Shown: positions 52,044 through 62,357, counted from the first letter of the stretch. The stretch is 64,000 nt of DNA from Zophobihabitans entericus (GCF_011745665.1 NZ_CP050253.1:595418-659417); one strand, 5' to 3'. Made by a program: numbers and translations. Notes: generated by a model from the sequence alone, not told the origin.

Positions 52044-53729
52044 TTATTTTTTTAATGTTTGTAATGCTTCATCCAGAGTTGAGTAAAAGGAAAGTTTTCC
52101 TTCAATTGGAGTCACTTTTGCTCTGGCCAGTGTTTTTAGCGGTTGGAATTGTAGTTCACAAATTAGGATGTGTGTATCAGGAGGTAAAACCTCAATAAAA
52201 TGAATCAAAGCATTCAGGCCACCGGCATCCAGCATTGAAACATGATCCCATTGCATCACGATCGATTTATGATGTTCTGCTTTTTGATAAAGCTCAATAA
52301 AAACTTTTTCCGCAGCGGCAAAAAACAGTGGCCCATTTACTTTTATGGTCAATGTCTCTTCATCACAATGTTCTTTTAACTCAATCAGAGTAGTCATATT
52401 AGCGATACGACGCATGAAAAGTAGCGAGGCTAAAATGATTCCTACAGTGATAGCAATAACCATATCCAATAATACTGTCAGAGACATGCATAACAGCATA
52501 GTGATAATGTCATCTTTGGGGGCTCGTTTGAGGATATAGATAACCTTATGAGCTTCACTCATATTCCACGCGACAATAAATAGTAATGCTGCCATTGCAG
52601 AAAGGGGTAAAAAGGAGAGTATTGGTGCTAAAAATAACAAAGCAAAGAGCACCACTAAGGCATGAATCATGGATGAAACAGGAGAGGTTGAACCTGCTCT
52701 TACGTTGGCCGCAGAACGGGCGATAGCTGCAGTCGCTGAAATACCACCGAAAAATGGTGTAATAATGTTACCTAACCCTTGCCCGATAAGCTCTCCGTTA
52801 GAGTTATGTTTAGTGTTAGTCATACCATCAAGTACAACAGCACACAGTAATGACTCTATAGCACACAGCATAGCCATAATTAATGCAACTGGAACGAGAC
52901 TTGTCATTGTGTTCCAATCCCAGCTGATAGCTGAGCCTTGAATATTCCAGGGTAGAGTGAATTGTGGCAAGATAGAGGGAACACCTTGTCCGATTGAACC
53001 ATCAGCCAATATATAGCTAAAACGTGAACCAATAGTATCGACAGATAAATCAAATAAGTTTAAAAATAGCATGACTCCAACGCCAACCAGTAAAGCTGGC
53101 AAATGGGGCGGGAATTTGAGCTTTAATTTACGCCAGAAGATTAAAACTAAAAAGGTAGACAGCCCTACTAAGGTATCAGCAATACTTAAAGTTGGAAACG
53201 CTTTAAACAAGGTTATAACTTTAGATATATAGCTTTCCGGCATTGCTTCTAGTGTCAGCCCAAAGAAATCTTTAATTTGCATAGTTGCAATAGTGATCGC
53301 GATACCTGCAGTAAAGCCTAAAACGACAGATAACGGAATATATTCGATTAAGCGACCGAGCCGCAATACACCCATAATGACCAGAAATATACCTGATAAT
53401 AGAGTAGCGACCAGTAAGCCGGATAATCCATATTGCATTGCAACAGGGTATAAAATCACTACAAAAGCGGCAGTCGGGCCAGAGACGCTGAAACGTGAAC
53501 CACCAGTCAGAGCAATAATAAGTCCGGCAATAATTGCTGTATATAAACCGTGCTGCGGAGGGACACCACTAGCAATTGCCAGTGCCATCGCAAGAGGAAT
53601 AGCAATAATGCCGACAGTAACACCGGCAATAATATCTTTGACTAAGCGCTGCTTACTATACGGAGATTGCTTACAAGAATCGAGCAAAGCACTGCTTATT
53701 CTAATACCATTAATTCCACGTATTCTCAT
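52044..53729 (-). CDS. dauA: SulP-family anion transporter DauA
   Basis: This inner-membrane transporter corresponds to E. coli DauA (YchM), which takes up succinate and other C4-dicarboxylates at acid pH. The membrane part (about residues 30-430) shows [15 protein letters not shown] and [16 protein letters not shown]-terminal STAS domain (about 445-555) follows, with [11 protein letters not shown]. Length is 561 against 559, and similarity is high throughout. It is a single gene, convergent with yegW by 13 bp and without an obvious terminator between them. Confidence 0.92.
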   Translation of the reverse strand: MRIRGINGIRISSALLDSCKQSPYSKQRLVKDIIAGVTVGIIAIPLAMALAIASGVPPQHGLYTAIIAGLIIALTGGSRFSVSGPTAAFVVILYPVAMQYGLSGLLVATLLSGIFLVIMGVLRLGRLIEYIPLSVVLGFTAGIAITIATMQIKDFFGLTLEAMPESYISKVITLFKAFPTLSIADTLVGLSTFLVLIFWRKLKLKFPPHLPALLVGVGVMLFLNLFDLSVDTIGSRFSYILADGSIGQGVPSILPQFTLPWNIQGSAISWDWNTMTSLVPVALIMAMLCAIESLLCAVVLDGMTNTKHNSNGELIGQGLGNIITPFFGGISATAAIARSAANVRAGSTSPVSSMIHALVVLFALLFLAPILSFLPLSAMAALLFIVAWNMSEAHKVIYILKRAPKDDIITMLLCMSLTVLLDMVIAITVGIILASLLFMRRIANMTTLIELKEHCDEETLTIKVNGPLFFAAAEKVFIELYQKAEHHKSIVMQWDHVSMLDAGGLNALIHFIEVLPPDTHILICELQFQPLKTLARAKVTPIEGKLSFYSTLDEALQTLKK

Positions 53730-53954
53730 TGTTATCTATCACTTTATCCTGAAAATAAAAAACAATGGCGGGCCAAGGTAGTCCGTCGTCTCATAGATAA
53801 GATACTCATTTTTCAGGAAAAAAATAGGCTAAAAAGAAAATAATTTTATGTTATTTAATTTTTATATTTGAAATGCTATAGTCAAAAGTATTGACATTAT
53901 ACCTATTCACAAGGCGTTTAAGGCATTTTGCCTGAACAAATTAAGGAGGGAATT

Positions 53955-54395
53955 ATGTTCACATCATTAATTAATTTGATTTATCAACTACTTCGTTCTT
54001 TCTGGTTATATTTTCTTGCCCAGGTTTTGATGACTATGCCGTTCTGGCAAAGCGGATTTACTAAATTATTCAACTTTGATGACGCTGTTGCTGAAATGGT
54101 TGGAGATGGATTAACACCAGGTGCTTTTTTTGCAGGTATTACTATCTTTACTCAATTAGCAGCTACTGCATTAATTCTCTTTGGTCGCAGACTTGCATGG
54201 CTTGGAGCAGGAGCGCTTGGTGTGTTCACCATATTAACTATTTTTCTTGTCCATCATTTTTGGTCTTACACTGGGGCGGAATATGAAATACATTTAGAGG
54301 TATTTTATAGCCATCTAAATATAATTGGTGGATTGATTTTAAGTGCGATGGCTGCTGAATTCCGCTATGGTAAACGACGTTCTTTAGCTGAGTAA
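53955..54395 (+). CDS. DoxX-family membrane protein
   Basis: The 146-residue protein has about four hydrophobic segments. The DoxX family pattern is seen in QSGFTKLFNFDDA and LFGRRLAWLGAGALGVF. Members include YqjF and are linked to thiol or redox stress, but the function here is unknown. I start at ATG 53955, which has AAGGAGGG 4 nt upstream; a TTG at 53928 is in frame but poorly placed. It converges on dtd with only 7 bp between stops. Confidence 0.82.
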   Translation: MFTSLINLIYQLLRSFWLYFLAQVLMTMPFWQSGFTKLFNFDDAVAEMVGDGLTPGAFFAGITIFTQLAATALILFGRRLAWLGAGALGVFTILTIFLVHHFWSYTGAEYEIHLEVFYSHLNIIGGLILSAMAAEFRYGKRRSLAE

Positions 54396-54402
54396 ATGTT
54401 GG

Positions 54403-54837
54403 TTAAACTTGTAGCCAGAAAGTAACTGGGCCATCATTCGTTAGCTGTACTTTCATATCAGCAGCGAATTGTCCAGTTTCAGTATGGATTGTCTTTTGGC
54501 ATTCTGAGATAAAGAACTCGTACATCCGTTGTGCTTCTTCCGGTTTTGCGCCTTTGGTAAAACTTGGGCGCATACCTTTTTGGGTATCGGCAGCCAGAGT
54601 AAATTGTGATACGACGAGGAGATTGCCTCCTGCTTGTTGAACATTTAAATTCATTTTACCATCAGCATCACTAAATATACGGTAGCCGAGTACTCTCTCG
54701 CACAGGCGAATCGCTTTTTGTTCATTATCACCTTGTTCAACACCAAGTAACACTAATAAACCATTTTGAATCTGTCCAACGATCTGATTATCAATGGTGA
54801 CACTGGCTTGAGTGACGCGTTGAATTAAAGCGATCAT
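54403..54837 (-). CDS. dtd: D-aminoacyl-tRNA deacylase
   Basis: DTD hydrolyses D-aminoacyl-tRNAs, protecting translation from D-amino acids. The catalytic motif is [19 protein letters not shown] (SQFTLA), and the cross-subunit Gly-cisPro motif is in [10 protein letters not shown]. Length is 144, close to 145 in E. coli. It overlaps yihY by 4 bp (ATGA), and the two are adjacent in E. coli too. Confidence 0.96.
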   Translation of the reverse strand: MIALIQRVTQASVTIDNQIVGQIQNGLLVLLGVEQGDNEQKAIRLCERVLGYRIFSDADGKMNLNVQQAGGNLLVVSQFTLAADTQKGMRPSFTKGAKPEEAQRMYEFFISECQKTIHTETGQFAADMKVQLTNDGPVTFWLQV

Positions 54838-55688
54838 TCAGGTTTACTCAATTTTAGTTGTTTACGGTATTCTGTCAGAGTAGCTGAAAATTCAGCACCA
54901 AACAGTACGATACACCATGAAAAGTAAATCCAGACCAGAAGGATTGGAATCGAAGCAAGCACACCATAAATCAATTGGTAAGTTGGAAATGACGTTACAT
55001 AAAGAGTAAAGGCACGTTTGCCCAGTTCAAACAGTGCTGCTGCAACAATTGCACCAATGAGGGATTCTTTCATTGGGATTGGTTCTGTTGGTACTATGCA
55101 ATATAGCAACCAGAAACCAAGAACCGAGATCATAAACTGCAGAAGTTTTAATAACCCAATAGAAGACACAGTCTCAGACAACCATGTCATAGAAAATATG
55201 TAGGAGCTTACTGCAATACTGGCCCCAATTAAAATTGGCCCAAGTGTCAGTACCGTCCAATAAATGGCTAAATTATAGAAAATAGAACGCTTGCGCTGAG
55301 TTTTCCAGATAAGGTTTAGTGCATTATCAATTGAGCGGATCAAAAGTAATGAGGTTACCATCAGACCACAGATACCAAAGACTGTCATTTTATTAGAGTT
55401 AGCTATGAATTGTTCCAGATATTGCTGGATAGTTTCCCCGGCTGTTGGGACCAAATTACTATAAATGAAATCTTTAAAGACCACACTTACATCAGAGAAC
55501 ATTGGAAAAGCGGCAAGAAGAAAGAAGATAACTGTAATTAATGGCACCAGAGCTAAAATAGTTGTATAAGCAAGTCCGGCTGCTGTTGTAGTCAGCCTGT
55601 CTGAATCAATTCTCTTGATTAATAACGAGATAAAAGTCCGACTCGTATGATTAATATGTTTTAACTTTGGGTTACTTGGTCTCATCAT
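54834..55688 (-). CDS. yihY: YihY/BrkB-family inner-membrane protein
   Basis: The 284-residue membrane protein of the BrkB/YihY family has about six hydrophobic segments. The blocks [18 protein letters not shown] and [20 protein letters not shown] are family landmarks. Function is unknown; older annotation as ribonuclease BN is wrong for this family. First gene of the yihY-dtd pair. Confidence 0.92.
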   Translation of the reverse strand: MMRPSNPKLKHINHTSRTFISLLIKRIDSDRLTTTAAGLAYTTILALVPLITVIFFLLAAFPMFSDVSVVFKDFIYSNLVPTAGETIQQYLEQFIANSNKMTVFGICGLMVTSLLLIRSIDNALNLIWKTQRKRSIFYNLAIYWTVLTLGPILIGASIAVSSYIFSMTWLSETVSSIGLLKLLQFMISVLGFWLLYCIVPTEPIPMKESLIGAIVAAALFELGKRAFTLYVTSFPTYQLIYGVLASIPILLVWIYFSWCIVLFGAEFSATLTEYRKQLKLSKPE

Positions 55689-55712
55689 AGTGATCGCTAT
55701 GTTAAGGGGGAA

Positions 55713-56369
55713 CTACTTCCCTGTAAGAATACAGCTGGTTATCCCATTATTTTTTAAAGTGACTAAAGTGCTTTCTGCCTGAGTTTTAGTTGAAAAAGGT
55801 CCAACAACAACACGATGTAAAGAAGTAGATTTGACTTCACTTTCCACACCAGACATGGCAATTTTTGCTCTAAATGATTCAGCATTAGATTTTTCTTTAA
55901 ATGCACCACATTGCAATAACCAACTACTCTGAGATGTAGCAGCCGGAGGAGCGACAACTGTTGGAGTTGTCTGTTGCTGAGCTGTCGTTCCTGCTGTAGT
56001 TGTTCTTTCATTCATGAAGCTATCTAAAATCTGTTGACGTTCTTGTTGAGTCGCTTGTGTGTTAGTCCCTGTATTAGGTGTAGTACCAACAACTGCAGGT
56101 GGATTTGTGGTACCTGAATCAGGATTTTCTAACTCTTTAAGATAAGTCCAGCGCTCTTGTGGTTTTTCCGGTAAGACAGATTCAGGCCGTTGAGTTGGCT
56201 GCTGAGGTGGAGTTTCTGGTCTGCTTGGTTTATTAGTCGAAACGATATATAGAATTGCAATGAATACAATGACCAGGATAATCGCAATGATCATCATTAG
56301 GGTAGGTATAACACGTGAACTATTTTTTTTTGTTTTTGCTTTCTTTTTTACATAATCACGTTGAGCCAC
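55713..56369 (-). CDS. ftsN: Cell division protein FtsN (short form)
   Basis: FtsN activates septal peptidoglycan synthesis. The cytoplasmic start MAQRDYVKKK, one transmembrane helix (about residues 22-45), the essential helix region ERWTYLKELEN and a C-terminal SPOR domain (about 143-216, opening WLLQCGAFKEK) occur in E. coli order. Total length is 218 against 319, because the Gln/Pro-rich periplasmic linker is shortened. It lies 24 bp upstream of yihY on the same strand. Confidence 0.92.
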   Translation of the reverse strand: MAQRDYVKKKAKTKKNSSRVIPTLMMIIAIILVIVFIAILYIVSTNKPSRPETPPQQPTQRPESVLPEKPQERWTYLKELENPDSGTTNPPAVVGTTPNTGTNTQATQQERQQILDSFMNERTTTAGTTAQQQTTPTVVAPPAATSQSSWLLQCGAFKEKSNAESFRAKIAMSGVESEVKSTSLHRVVVGPFSTKTQAESTLVTLKNNGITSCILTGK

Positions 56370-56483
56370 AACTAATCTCTCTCTGTACTGAATAATGTCT
56401 AATTTATCTATGTTACTGAAGTCACTTTGCTTTTACCAGCCCTTCAGGATAGAAATTTTACCATAGATAATTTATCATAAATA

Positions 56484-56518
56484 ATAAAAAAAAGCGGCTA
56501 ATAAATAACCGCTTTTTA
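56484..56518 (-). terminator. Terminator after rpsT
   Basis: AAAAGCGG and CCGCTTTT flank eleven bases; on the reverse strand eight T follow. It lies 22 bp after the rpsT stop. Confidence 0.88.
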
Positions 56519-56539
56519 TCATTTATTAAATTAAACCGA

Positions 56540-56803
56540 TTAAGCTAATGCGCTAATTTGTTTAGCCAGGTTTGATTTATGACGTGCAGCTTTGTTTTTA
56601 TGAATCAGGCCACGAGCGGCTTGACGGTCAACAATTTCTTGCATGTCTTTAAATGTAGTTAACGCAGTTTCTTTATCACCAGCGGCAACAGCTGCATATA
56701 CTTTTTTGATATAAGTGCGCATCATGGAGCGACGGCTAGCATTATGCTTACGACGCTTCTCCGATTGGACTGCACGTTTCTTAGCTGATTTAATGTTAGC
56801 CAA
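56540..56803 (-). CDS. rpsT: 30S ribosomal protein S20 (TTG start)
   Basis: S20 is a small basic protein binding 16S rRNA early in 30S assembly. Starting at TTG 56803 gives 87 residues, [20 protein letters not shown], the E. coli length. GGGAG lies 6 nt upstream. Another TTG two codons upstream is poorly placed for the SD. E. coli rpsT also starts with UUG, a feature tied to its weak initiation and autogenous control, so the rare start appears conserved. Confidence 0.95.
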   Translation of the reverse strand: MANIKSAKKRAVQSEKRRKHNASRRSMMRTYIKKVYAAVAAGDKETALTTFKDMQEIVDRQAARGLIHKNKAARHKSNLAKQISALA

Positions 56804-56847
56804 GGTCAACTCCCAAATAATTTATTAATGACGATTTAAGGCGGGCA

Positions 56848-56876
56848 AATATGCCTTATTTCCCTTATTTTGTCAA
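56848..56876 (-). promoter_or_regulatory. rpsT promoter
   Basis: On the reverse strand, a consensus TTGACA (56871-56876) and CATATT (56848-56853) are 17 bp apart, followed by a GCCCGCC stretch, a possible stringent-control discriminator. Confidence 0.75.
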
Positions 56877-57088
56877 TGAGTTTATATAAAAACGACTCTA
56901 TTTTATATCCGATTGGGTAATAATATAGAACACCGTAGAAATTTGTTTGCTAATTCTACCCATATATTTAGGGAAATTCAAACAGGAAATTTCAATCTTA
57001 TTCTTCTTATTAACATTAACCCGTAAATTTTTTTGTGGTAGAATGGGGGAATCATATATTTAAATTTTACATTAATAGAGGATGTACC

Positions 57089-58252
57089 ATGGCAATCATT
57101 AAAATGACTGATCTTGACCTTAAAGGTAAGCGTTTATTTATTCGTTCTGATCTTAATGTTCCAGTTAAAAATGGAAAAGTAACGTCAGATGCCCGTATTC
57201 GAGCTTCTTTGCCAACTATTGAACTGGCGATTAAGCAAGGCGCTAAAGTAATGGTCACTTCACATATTGGTCGTCCTACAGAGGGTGAATACAATCCTGA
57301 ATATTCTTTACAACCTGTTGTTGATTATCTAAAAGAGCATGTAAGCTTCCCTGTGCGTTTAGTTAAAGATTATTTAGATGGTGTAGATGTTAAAGAAGGT
57401 GAATTAGTTGTACTTGAAAACGTTCGTTTTAATAAAGGCGAAGGTAAAGACGACGAAGTATTATCTAAACAATATGCAGCATTATGTGATATCTATGTAA
57501 TGGATGCATTTGGTACTGCTCACCGTGCGCAGGCTTCTACTCATGGTGCAGGTAAATTTGCTCCGGTAGCGTGTGCTGGTCCACTACTTGCTGATGAACT
57601 TGAAGCGTTAGGTAAAGCATTAGATAATCCAGCCCGTCCAATGGTGGCGATCGTTGGTGGTTCTAAAGTATCGACTAAACTTACTGTGCTTGATTCATTA
57701 TCAAAAATTGCTGACCAACTTGTTGTTGGTGGTGGTATTGCTAATACATTTATTGCAGCTGCGGGTAATAATGTCGGTAAATCATTATACGAAGCTGACC
57801 TTATTCCTGAAGCTAAACGTTTAATGACAACCTGTCATATCCCAGTTCCTACTGATGTACGCGTTGCAACTGAGTTCAGTGAAACTGCGCCAGCAACCTT
57901 AAAATCTGTAAAAGACGTGAAAGATAACGAACAAATTCTTGATTTAGGTGATGAATCAGCACAAGTTCTGGTTGATATCATTAAAAATGCAAAAACTATT
58001 CTTTGGAATGGTCCGGTTGGTGTGTTTGAGTTCCCTAACTTCCGTCGTGGTACTGAAATGGTATCTAAAGCGATTGCTGAAAGTGCAGGATTCTCTATTG
58101 CTGGTGGTGGTGACACTCTGGCGGCTATCGACTTATTTGGTATTGAAGATAAAGTATCTTATATCTCGACCGGTGGTGGTGCATTCCTTGAGTTTGTTGA
58201 GGGAAAAGTTCTTCCTGCTGTCGCAATGCTTGAAGCTCGAGCGAAGGCATAA
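57089..58252 (+). CDS. pgk: Phosphoglycerate kinase
   Basis: Pgk makes ATP from 1,3-bisphosphoglycerate in glycolysis. The signature [16 protein letters not shown] is N-terminal. The substrate-site histidine and arginine are in SHIGRPTEG, and GGGDTLAA lies near the nucleotide site. Starting at ATG 57089 with GAGGATG upstream gives 387 residues, the E. coli length; the frame stays open 18 codons further up. It precedes fbaA, as in E. coli, but no epd precedes it. Confidence 0.97.
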   Translation: MAIIKMTDLDLKGKRLFIRSDLNVPVKNGKVTSDARIRASLPTIELAIKQGAKVMVTSHIGRPTEGEYNPEYSLQPVVDYLKEHVSFPVRLVKDYLDGVDVKEGELVVLENVRFNKGEGKDDEVLSKQYAALCDIYVMDAFGTAHRAQASTHGAGKFAPVACAGPLLADELEALGKALDNPARPMVAIVGGSKVSTKLTVLDSLSKIADQLVVGGGIANTFIAAAGNNVGKSLYEADLIPEAKRLMTTCHIPVPTDVRVATEFSETAPATLKSVKDVKDNEQILDLGDESAQVLVDIIKNAKTILWNGPVGVFEFPNFRRGTEMVSKAIAESAGFSIAGGGDTLAAIDLFGIEDKVSYISTGGGAFLEFVEGKVLPAVAMLEARAKA

Positions 58253-58261
58253 TCTCTTTAC

Positions 58262-58296
58262 AAAAGGATAAGCTCGTCTTATCCTTTTTGTTTTTA
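58262..58296 (+). terminator. Intercistronic terminator-like hairpin between pgk and fbaA
   Basis: AAAAGGATAAG and CTTATCCTTTT form a perfect 11-bp stem around CTCGT, then TTGTTTTTA follows. It lies within the pgk-fbaA pair, so it may reduce read-through or mark separate transcription of fbaA. Confidence 0.75.
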
Positions 58297-58318
58297 TTTA
58301 GATCAATAGGTGTAAATC

Positions 58319-59395
58319 ATGACAAAGATCTTTGATGTTGTAAAACCAGGTGTAATCACAGGTGATGATGTTCAGAAAGTATTCCAAATCGCCAGAGAAA
58401 ACAACTTTGCTCTACCGGCAGTTAACTGTGTAAATACTGATACAATCAATGCAGTAATGGAAGCAGCGGCAAAAGTACGCTCACCTGTTATTGTGCAGTT
58501 CTCTAATGGTGGTGCACAGTTTATGGCAGGTAAAGGCCTTAAATTAGAAGGTCAGGAAGGTGCGGTAATTGGTGCAATTGCTGGTGCTCATCACGTTCAT
58601 TTACTTGCTGAAAAATATGGCATTCCGGTATTACTACATACTGACCATTGTGCGAAAAAACTATTACCATGGATCGATGGTTTACTCACTGCGGGTGAAG
58701 CTCACTTTGCTAAAACAGGTAAACCATTATTCTCTTCTCATATGATCGATCTGTCAGAAGAATCATTAAAAGAAAATATTGATATCTGCTGCCAATATTT
58801 AGCGCGTATGAAAGCAATCGGTATGACTCTTGAACTTGAACTTGGTTGTACTGGTGGTGAAGAAGATGGTGTTGATAATAGCCATATGGATAGCTCAGCA
58901 CTTTATACTCAGCCAGAAGATGTTGCTTATGCATATGAAAAATTAACTGCTATTAGTCCTCGTTTCACTATCGCAGCTTCTTTTGGTAACGTTCATGGTG
59001 TTTATAAACCAGGTAACGTTCAATTAACACCAAAAATCTTAGATAACTCTCAAAAATATGTTTCTGAGAAATTCGGTTTACCAGCCAAATCATTAAACTT
59101 CGTTTTCCATGGTGGTTCAGGCTCAACACCAGAAGAAATTGCTGAAGCAGTTAGCTACGGTGTAGTTAAAATGAACATCGATACAGATACCCAATGGGCA
59201 AACTGGGAAGGTGTTTTAAATTACTACAAACAAAACGAAGCATATTTACAAGGTCAATTAGGTAATCCATCAGGTCCTGATGCTCCGAATAAAAAATACT
59301 ACGATCCTCGTGTTTGGTTACGTGCAGGTGAAGCTGCATTAATCGCTCGTTTAGAACTTGCGTTTAAAGAACTAAATGCTGTTGACGTGCTATAA
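58319..59395 (+). CDS. fbaA: Class II fructose-bisphosphate aldolase
   Basis: This zinc aldolase splits fructose 1,6-bisphosphate. Zinc and catalytic residues are in LLHTDHCAKK, and the glutamate-rich ELELGCTGGEEDG motif marks class II A-type enzymes. The phosphate-binding HGGSGSTPEE is also present. Length is 358, close to 359 in E. coli. Confidence 0.98.
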   Translation: MTKIFDVVKPGVITGDDVQKVFQIARENNFALPAVNCVNTDTINAVMEAAAKVRSPVIVQFSNGGAQFMAGKGLKLEGQEGAVIGAIAGAHHVHLLAEKYGIPVLLHTDHCAKKLLPWIDGLLTAGEAHFAKTGKPLFSSHMIDLSEESLKENIDICCQYLARMKAIGMTLELELGCTGGEEDGVDNSHMDSSALYTQPEDVAYAYEKLTAISPRFTIAASFGNVHGVYKPGNVQLTPKILDNSQKYVSEKFGLPAKSLNFVFHGGSGSTPEEIAEAVSYGVVKMNIDTDTQWANWEGVLNYYKQNEAYLQGQLGNPSGPDAPNKKYYDPRVWLRAGEAALIARLELAFKELNAVDVL

Positions 59396-59416
59396 TATTT
59401 ATTGAAATAAGTAAAT

Positions 59417-59452
59417 AAAAAACCGCTTCATTAGAAGCGGTTTTTCTTTATA
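59417..59452. terminator. Bidirectional terminator between fbaA and smrB
   Basis: AAAAAACCGCTTC and GAAGCGGTTTTT form a perfect stem with T runs for both strands between convergent genes. Confidence 0.9.
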
Positions 59453-59465
59453 GAGTAAAAATAAC

Positions 59466-59993
59466 TTACATATCCTGATCGACTAGTAATAGTAAAGCCG
59501 CAGTGCCACCAAATTCTTTTGGCGCCTGATGAAAACAGAGTACATTTGGATGTTGTGCCAGCCACATTGGCGTCTGTTTTTTTAGAATATTTTTACCATG
59601 TCCATACATAATGCAGGCACAATAAACATGTTCCTGACGACAGGCGATAATAAGTGCTGCAATTTCTTGTTTGGCTTCTGCCTGAGTGAGTCCATGTAAA
59701 TCTAAAAAGAGATCCGGAACATAAACTCCACGGCGTAGTTTTTTTACTTCGTAAGGATCTGCCCCTTCTCTGGTGTAACGAATAGGATCTTCTTGTAACA
59801 ACGGTTGAAACTCATCAGAAAAATAAAATGCTGAATCACTCTGTTGCTGTTGAAATTTCTGTTGTTCAACCACGGCTTTAATTGGTTTAACCGGTTTATG
59901 TACAACAGTATCCTGTTTGATTTTTTTCGTTTTACCTAAAGAAGTTTTAAACAGGGCTAAATCTTCTTCTGAGATTTTAAACTTATCATTCAT
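59466..59993 (-). CDS. smrB: Ribosome-collision endonuclease SmrB
   Basis: The 175-residue Smr-domain protein resembles E. coli SmrB (YfcN), which cleaves mRNA between collided ribosomes. The N-terminal extension [21 protein letters not shown] and the block [10 protein letters not shown] match SmrB rather than SmrA. The Smr domain carries [10 protein letters not shown] and [10 protein letters not shown]. It starts 6 bp after the nth stop, so both are probably one transcript. Confidence 0.9.
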   Translation of the reverse strand: MNDKFKISEEDLALFKTSLGKTKKIKQDTVVHKPVKPIKAVVEQQKFQQQQSDSAFYFSDEFQPLLQEDPIRYTREGADPYEVKKLRRGVYVPDLFLDLHGLTQAEAKQEIAALIIACRQEHVYCACIMYGHGKNILKKQTPMWLAQHPNVLCFHQAPKEFGGTAALLLLVDQDM

Positions 59994-59999
59994 TATTGA

Positions 60000-60638
60000 T
60001 TACTCTGGATACACTTTCTCTTTAAATTCACATAAATCTTCGATCACGCAGGCACCACAACGCGGTTTACGCGCGATACAGGTATAACGTCCGTGTAAAA
60101 TCAGCCAGTGATGGCAATTGAGTTTAAATTCATCGGGTACGACTTGTAAGAGTTTGTCTTCCACCTGCTCAACCGTTTTGCCGGGAGCAAAATTGGTGCG
60201 GTTACATACTCTAAAAATATGTGTATCAACTGCAATCGTAGGCCAGCCAAAAGCGGTATTTAAGATAACGTTAGCCGTTTTACGCCCAACGCCTGGTAGC
60301 GCAACCAGAGCAGCAAAATCTTCCGGTACCTGACTATTATGACGCTCAATTAGAATCTGACACGTTTTAATAATATTTTCGGCTTTACCATTATAAAGCC
60401 CAATAGTACGAATGTACTCTTTTAGCTTATCTGTTCCCAGTGCAAAAATTGCCTCAGGTGTATTGGCTACTGCATATAATGGTCTGGTAGCTTTATTGAC
60501 ACTAACGTCTGTTGCCTGTGCGGATAGAATAACTGCAATGAGTAGTTCAAACGGGGTCTTGTAAACAAGCTCTGTAGTAGGGTCGGCAATATGAGCTTGC
60601 AAGCGTTTCAGGATTTCAATACGTTTTGATTTATTCAC
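60000..60638 (-). CDS. nth: Endonuclease III
   Basis: Nth is a DNA glycosylase/AP lyase that removes oxidised pyrimidines. The helix-hairpin-helix is LPGVGRKTANVIL, with the catalytic aspartate in IAVDTHIFRV. The [4Fe-4S] cysteines are C-x6-C-x2-C-x5-C in CIARKPRCGACVIEDLC. Length is 212 against 211. In E. coli nth ends the rsx operon; here the rsx genes are not adjacent and smrB follows. Confidence 0.97.
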   Translation of the reverse strand: MNKSKRIEILKRLQAHIADPTTELVYKTPFELLIAVILSAQATDVSVNKATRPLYAVANTPEAIFALGTDKLKEYIRTIGLYNGKAENIIKTCQILIERHNSQVPEDFAALVALPGVGRKTANVILNTAFGWPTIAVDTHIFRVCNRTNFAPGKTVEQVEDKLLQVVPDEFKLNCHHWLILHGRYTCIARKPRCGACVIEDLCEFKEKVYPE

Positions 60639-60770
60639 GATTTTTATCTATATCTAATGACATTACCGGATAACAGTATAACAAATTATAAGGGAGTTCA
60701 AATTTTTCACTGATATTTAGGAGGATAAAATCAATTGAGTATTGAAAATAGTGTGTTTTGAGTACTGTTT

Positions 60771-60788
60771 ACATAAAACTTTTTATGT
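60771..60788. promoter_or_regulatory. Palindrome upstream of putP
   Basis: ACATAAAA and TTTTATGT are exact 8-bp arms around CT, about 55 bp before the putP start and next to a possible TATCCT -10. It may be an operator, but the AT-rich content makes chance possible. Confidence 0.4.
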
Positions 60789-60842
60789 TATCCTCTTCTG
60801 TTTCGCCCATTTATCAAAATAACAAGATTAAAGAGGAAGAAC

Positions 60843-62327
60843 ATGAGCTGGTCTATGTTGATCACATTTATCGTCTATATTAGCGGTATGCTCATTATTG
60901 GTTTGTTTGCATTTAGAGCTACAACGAACTTTGGTGATTATATTTTAGGTGGCAGACGTATCGGTAGTTTTGTAACAGCGCTTTCTGCCGGTGCATCTGA
61001 TATGAGCGGTTGGTTGTTAATGGGACTCCCGGGCGCTATTTTCTTATCTGGAATCTCCCAAAGCTGGATTGCTATTGGCTTAGTTATTGGAGCTTACCTT
61101 AACTGGCTACTTATTGCCGGACGCCTGCGTGTTTTTACCGAAGTTAATCACAATGCACTGACTTTGCCGGATTATTTTACTCGACGTTTTAATGATAACA
61201 GTCGCTTACTGCGTTTATTATCTGCCGTTGTTATTCTCATCTTCTTCACTATTTATTGTGCATCCGGTATTGTTGCTGGCGCTAAGTTATTTGAAAGTAC
61301 CTTTGGTATGAGTTACGGCTGGGCAATGTTGGCAGGAGCTGGTGCAACGATTGCTTATACGTTAATTGGTGGTTTCTTAGCTGTCAGTTGGACTGATACT
61401 ATTCAGGCTAGCCTGATGATGTTTGCACTGATTCTGACACCAATTATGGTGATTGTTAGCTCTGGTGGATTTGATATCGCGATGGCGGATATTGCGGCTA
61501 AAAGTCCTGAATATCTCAATATGTTTAAAGGACTAGATTTTATTGCTATTATTTCCTTACTGGGCTGGGGGCTGGGTTATTTTGGGCAGCCACATATTCT
61601 GGCACGTTTTATGGCAGCAGATTCTCACGCGGTAATGAAAAATGCCCGTCGTATTAGTATGACCTGGATGGTTTTATGTTTGGCAGGAGCTATCGCTGTT
61701 GGTTTCTTTGGTATTGCTTACTTCTCTGGTCATCCCGAGTCCATGTATTTAATTGATGACGGTAAACATGAGCGTATCTTTATTGAATTATCAAAATTAT
61801 TGTTTAATCCATGGATGGCAGGTATTTTATTGGCGGCTATTCTGGCTGCTGTCATGAGTACGCTCAGTTGTCAGCTACTAGTGAGTGCCAGTGCTATTAC
61901 AGAAGATCTTTATCGGGCTTTTTTCCGTCCTAAAGCAACTCAAAAAGAGTTGGTCTGGGTAGGACGTGCGATGGTTCTTGTGGTTTCTATCATTGCGATG
62001 TTACTGGCGATTAATCCAGATAATAGCGTATTACAACTAGTCAGTCATGCATGGGCAGGATTTGGTGCTGCATTTGGCCCAGTAGTAATATTTTCTGTCT
62101 TCTGGTCAAGAATGACACGTAATGGTGCTTTAGTCGGTATGATCGTTGGTGCTGTTACTGTTTTGGTGTGGATCGTATATAACTGGTTTAACTTATATTC
62201 TTTAATCCCAGGATTTATTTTTGCCTCAATAGCAATTGTTATCGTTAGTGTCTTGGATCAAAAGCCATCTAGTGATATTGTAGAGCACTTTAGTCGGGCA
62301 AATCGCCTTTTCCATAATAAAATTTAA
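60843..62327 (+). CDS. putP: Sodium/proline symporter PutP
   Basis: PutP is an SSS-family inner-membrane Na+/L-proline symporter. Near-identical blocks to E. coli include LSAGASDMSGWLLMGLPGA, GFLAVSWTDTIQAS and GYFGQPHILARFMAA. About 13 hydrophobic segments are present. Length is 494 against 502. The usual partner putA is not adjacent. The SD is GAGGAAG. Confidence 0.95.
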   Translation: MSWSMLITFIVYISGMLIIGLFAFRATTNFGDYILGGRRIGSFVTALSAGASDMSGWLLMGLPGAIFLSGISQSWIAIGLVIGAYLNWLLIAGRLRVFTEVNHNALTLPDYFTRRFNDNSRLLRLLSAVVILIFFTIYCASGIVAGAKLFESTFGMSYGWAMLAGAGATIAYTLIGGFLAVSWTDTIQASLMMFALILTPIMVIVSSGGFDIAMADIAAKSPEYLNMFKGLDFIAIISLLGWGLGYFGQPHILARFMAADSHAVMKNARRISMTWMVLCLAGAIAVGFFGIAYFSGHPESMYLIDDGKHERIFIELSKLLFNPWMAGILLAAILAAVMSTLSCQLLVSASAITEDLYRAFFRPKATQKELVWVGRAMVLVVSIIAMLLAINPDNSVLQLVSHAWAGFGAAFGPVVIFSVFWSRMTRNGALVGMIVGAVTVLVWIVYNWFNLYSLIPGFIFASIAIVIVSVLDQKPSSDIVEHFSRANRLFHNKI

Positions 62328-62357
62328 CCATTTAAAGAGAGACAGATAGGTATTACT

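Noticed and set aside
53293..53781. Open frame of 162 codons antisense to dauA
   Set aside because: The reverse-strand protein is conserved over its full length; the forward frame has a Thr/Ala/Pro-rich shadow composition.
60771..60788. Palindrome upstream of putP as a firm operator
   Set aside because: It is only 18 bp and AT-rich, so chance is likely; kept as a low-confidence feature, not a finding.
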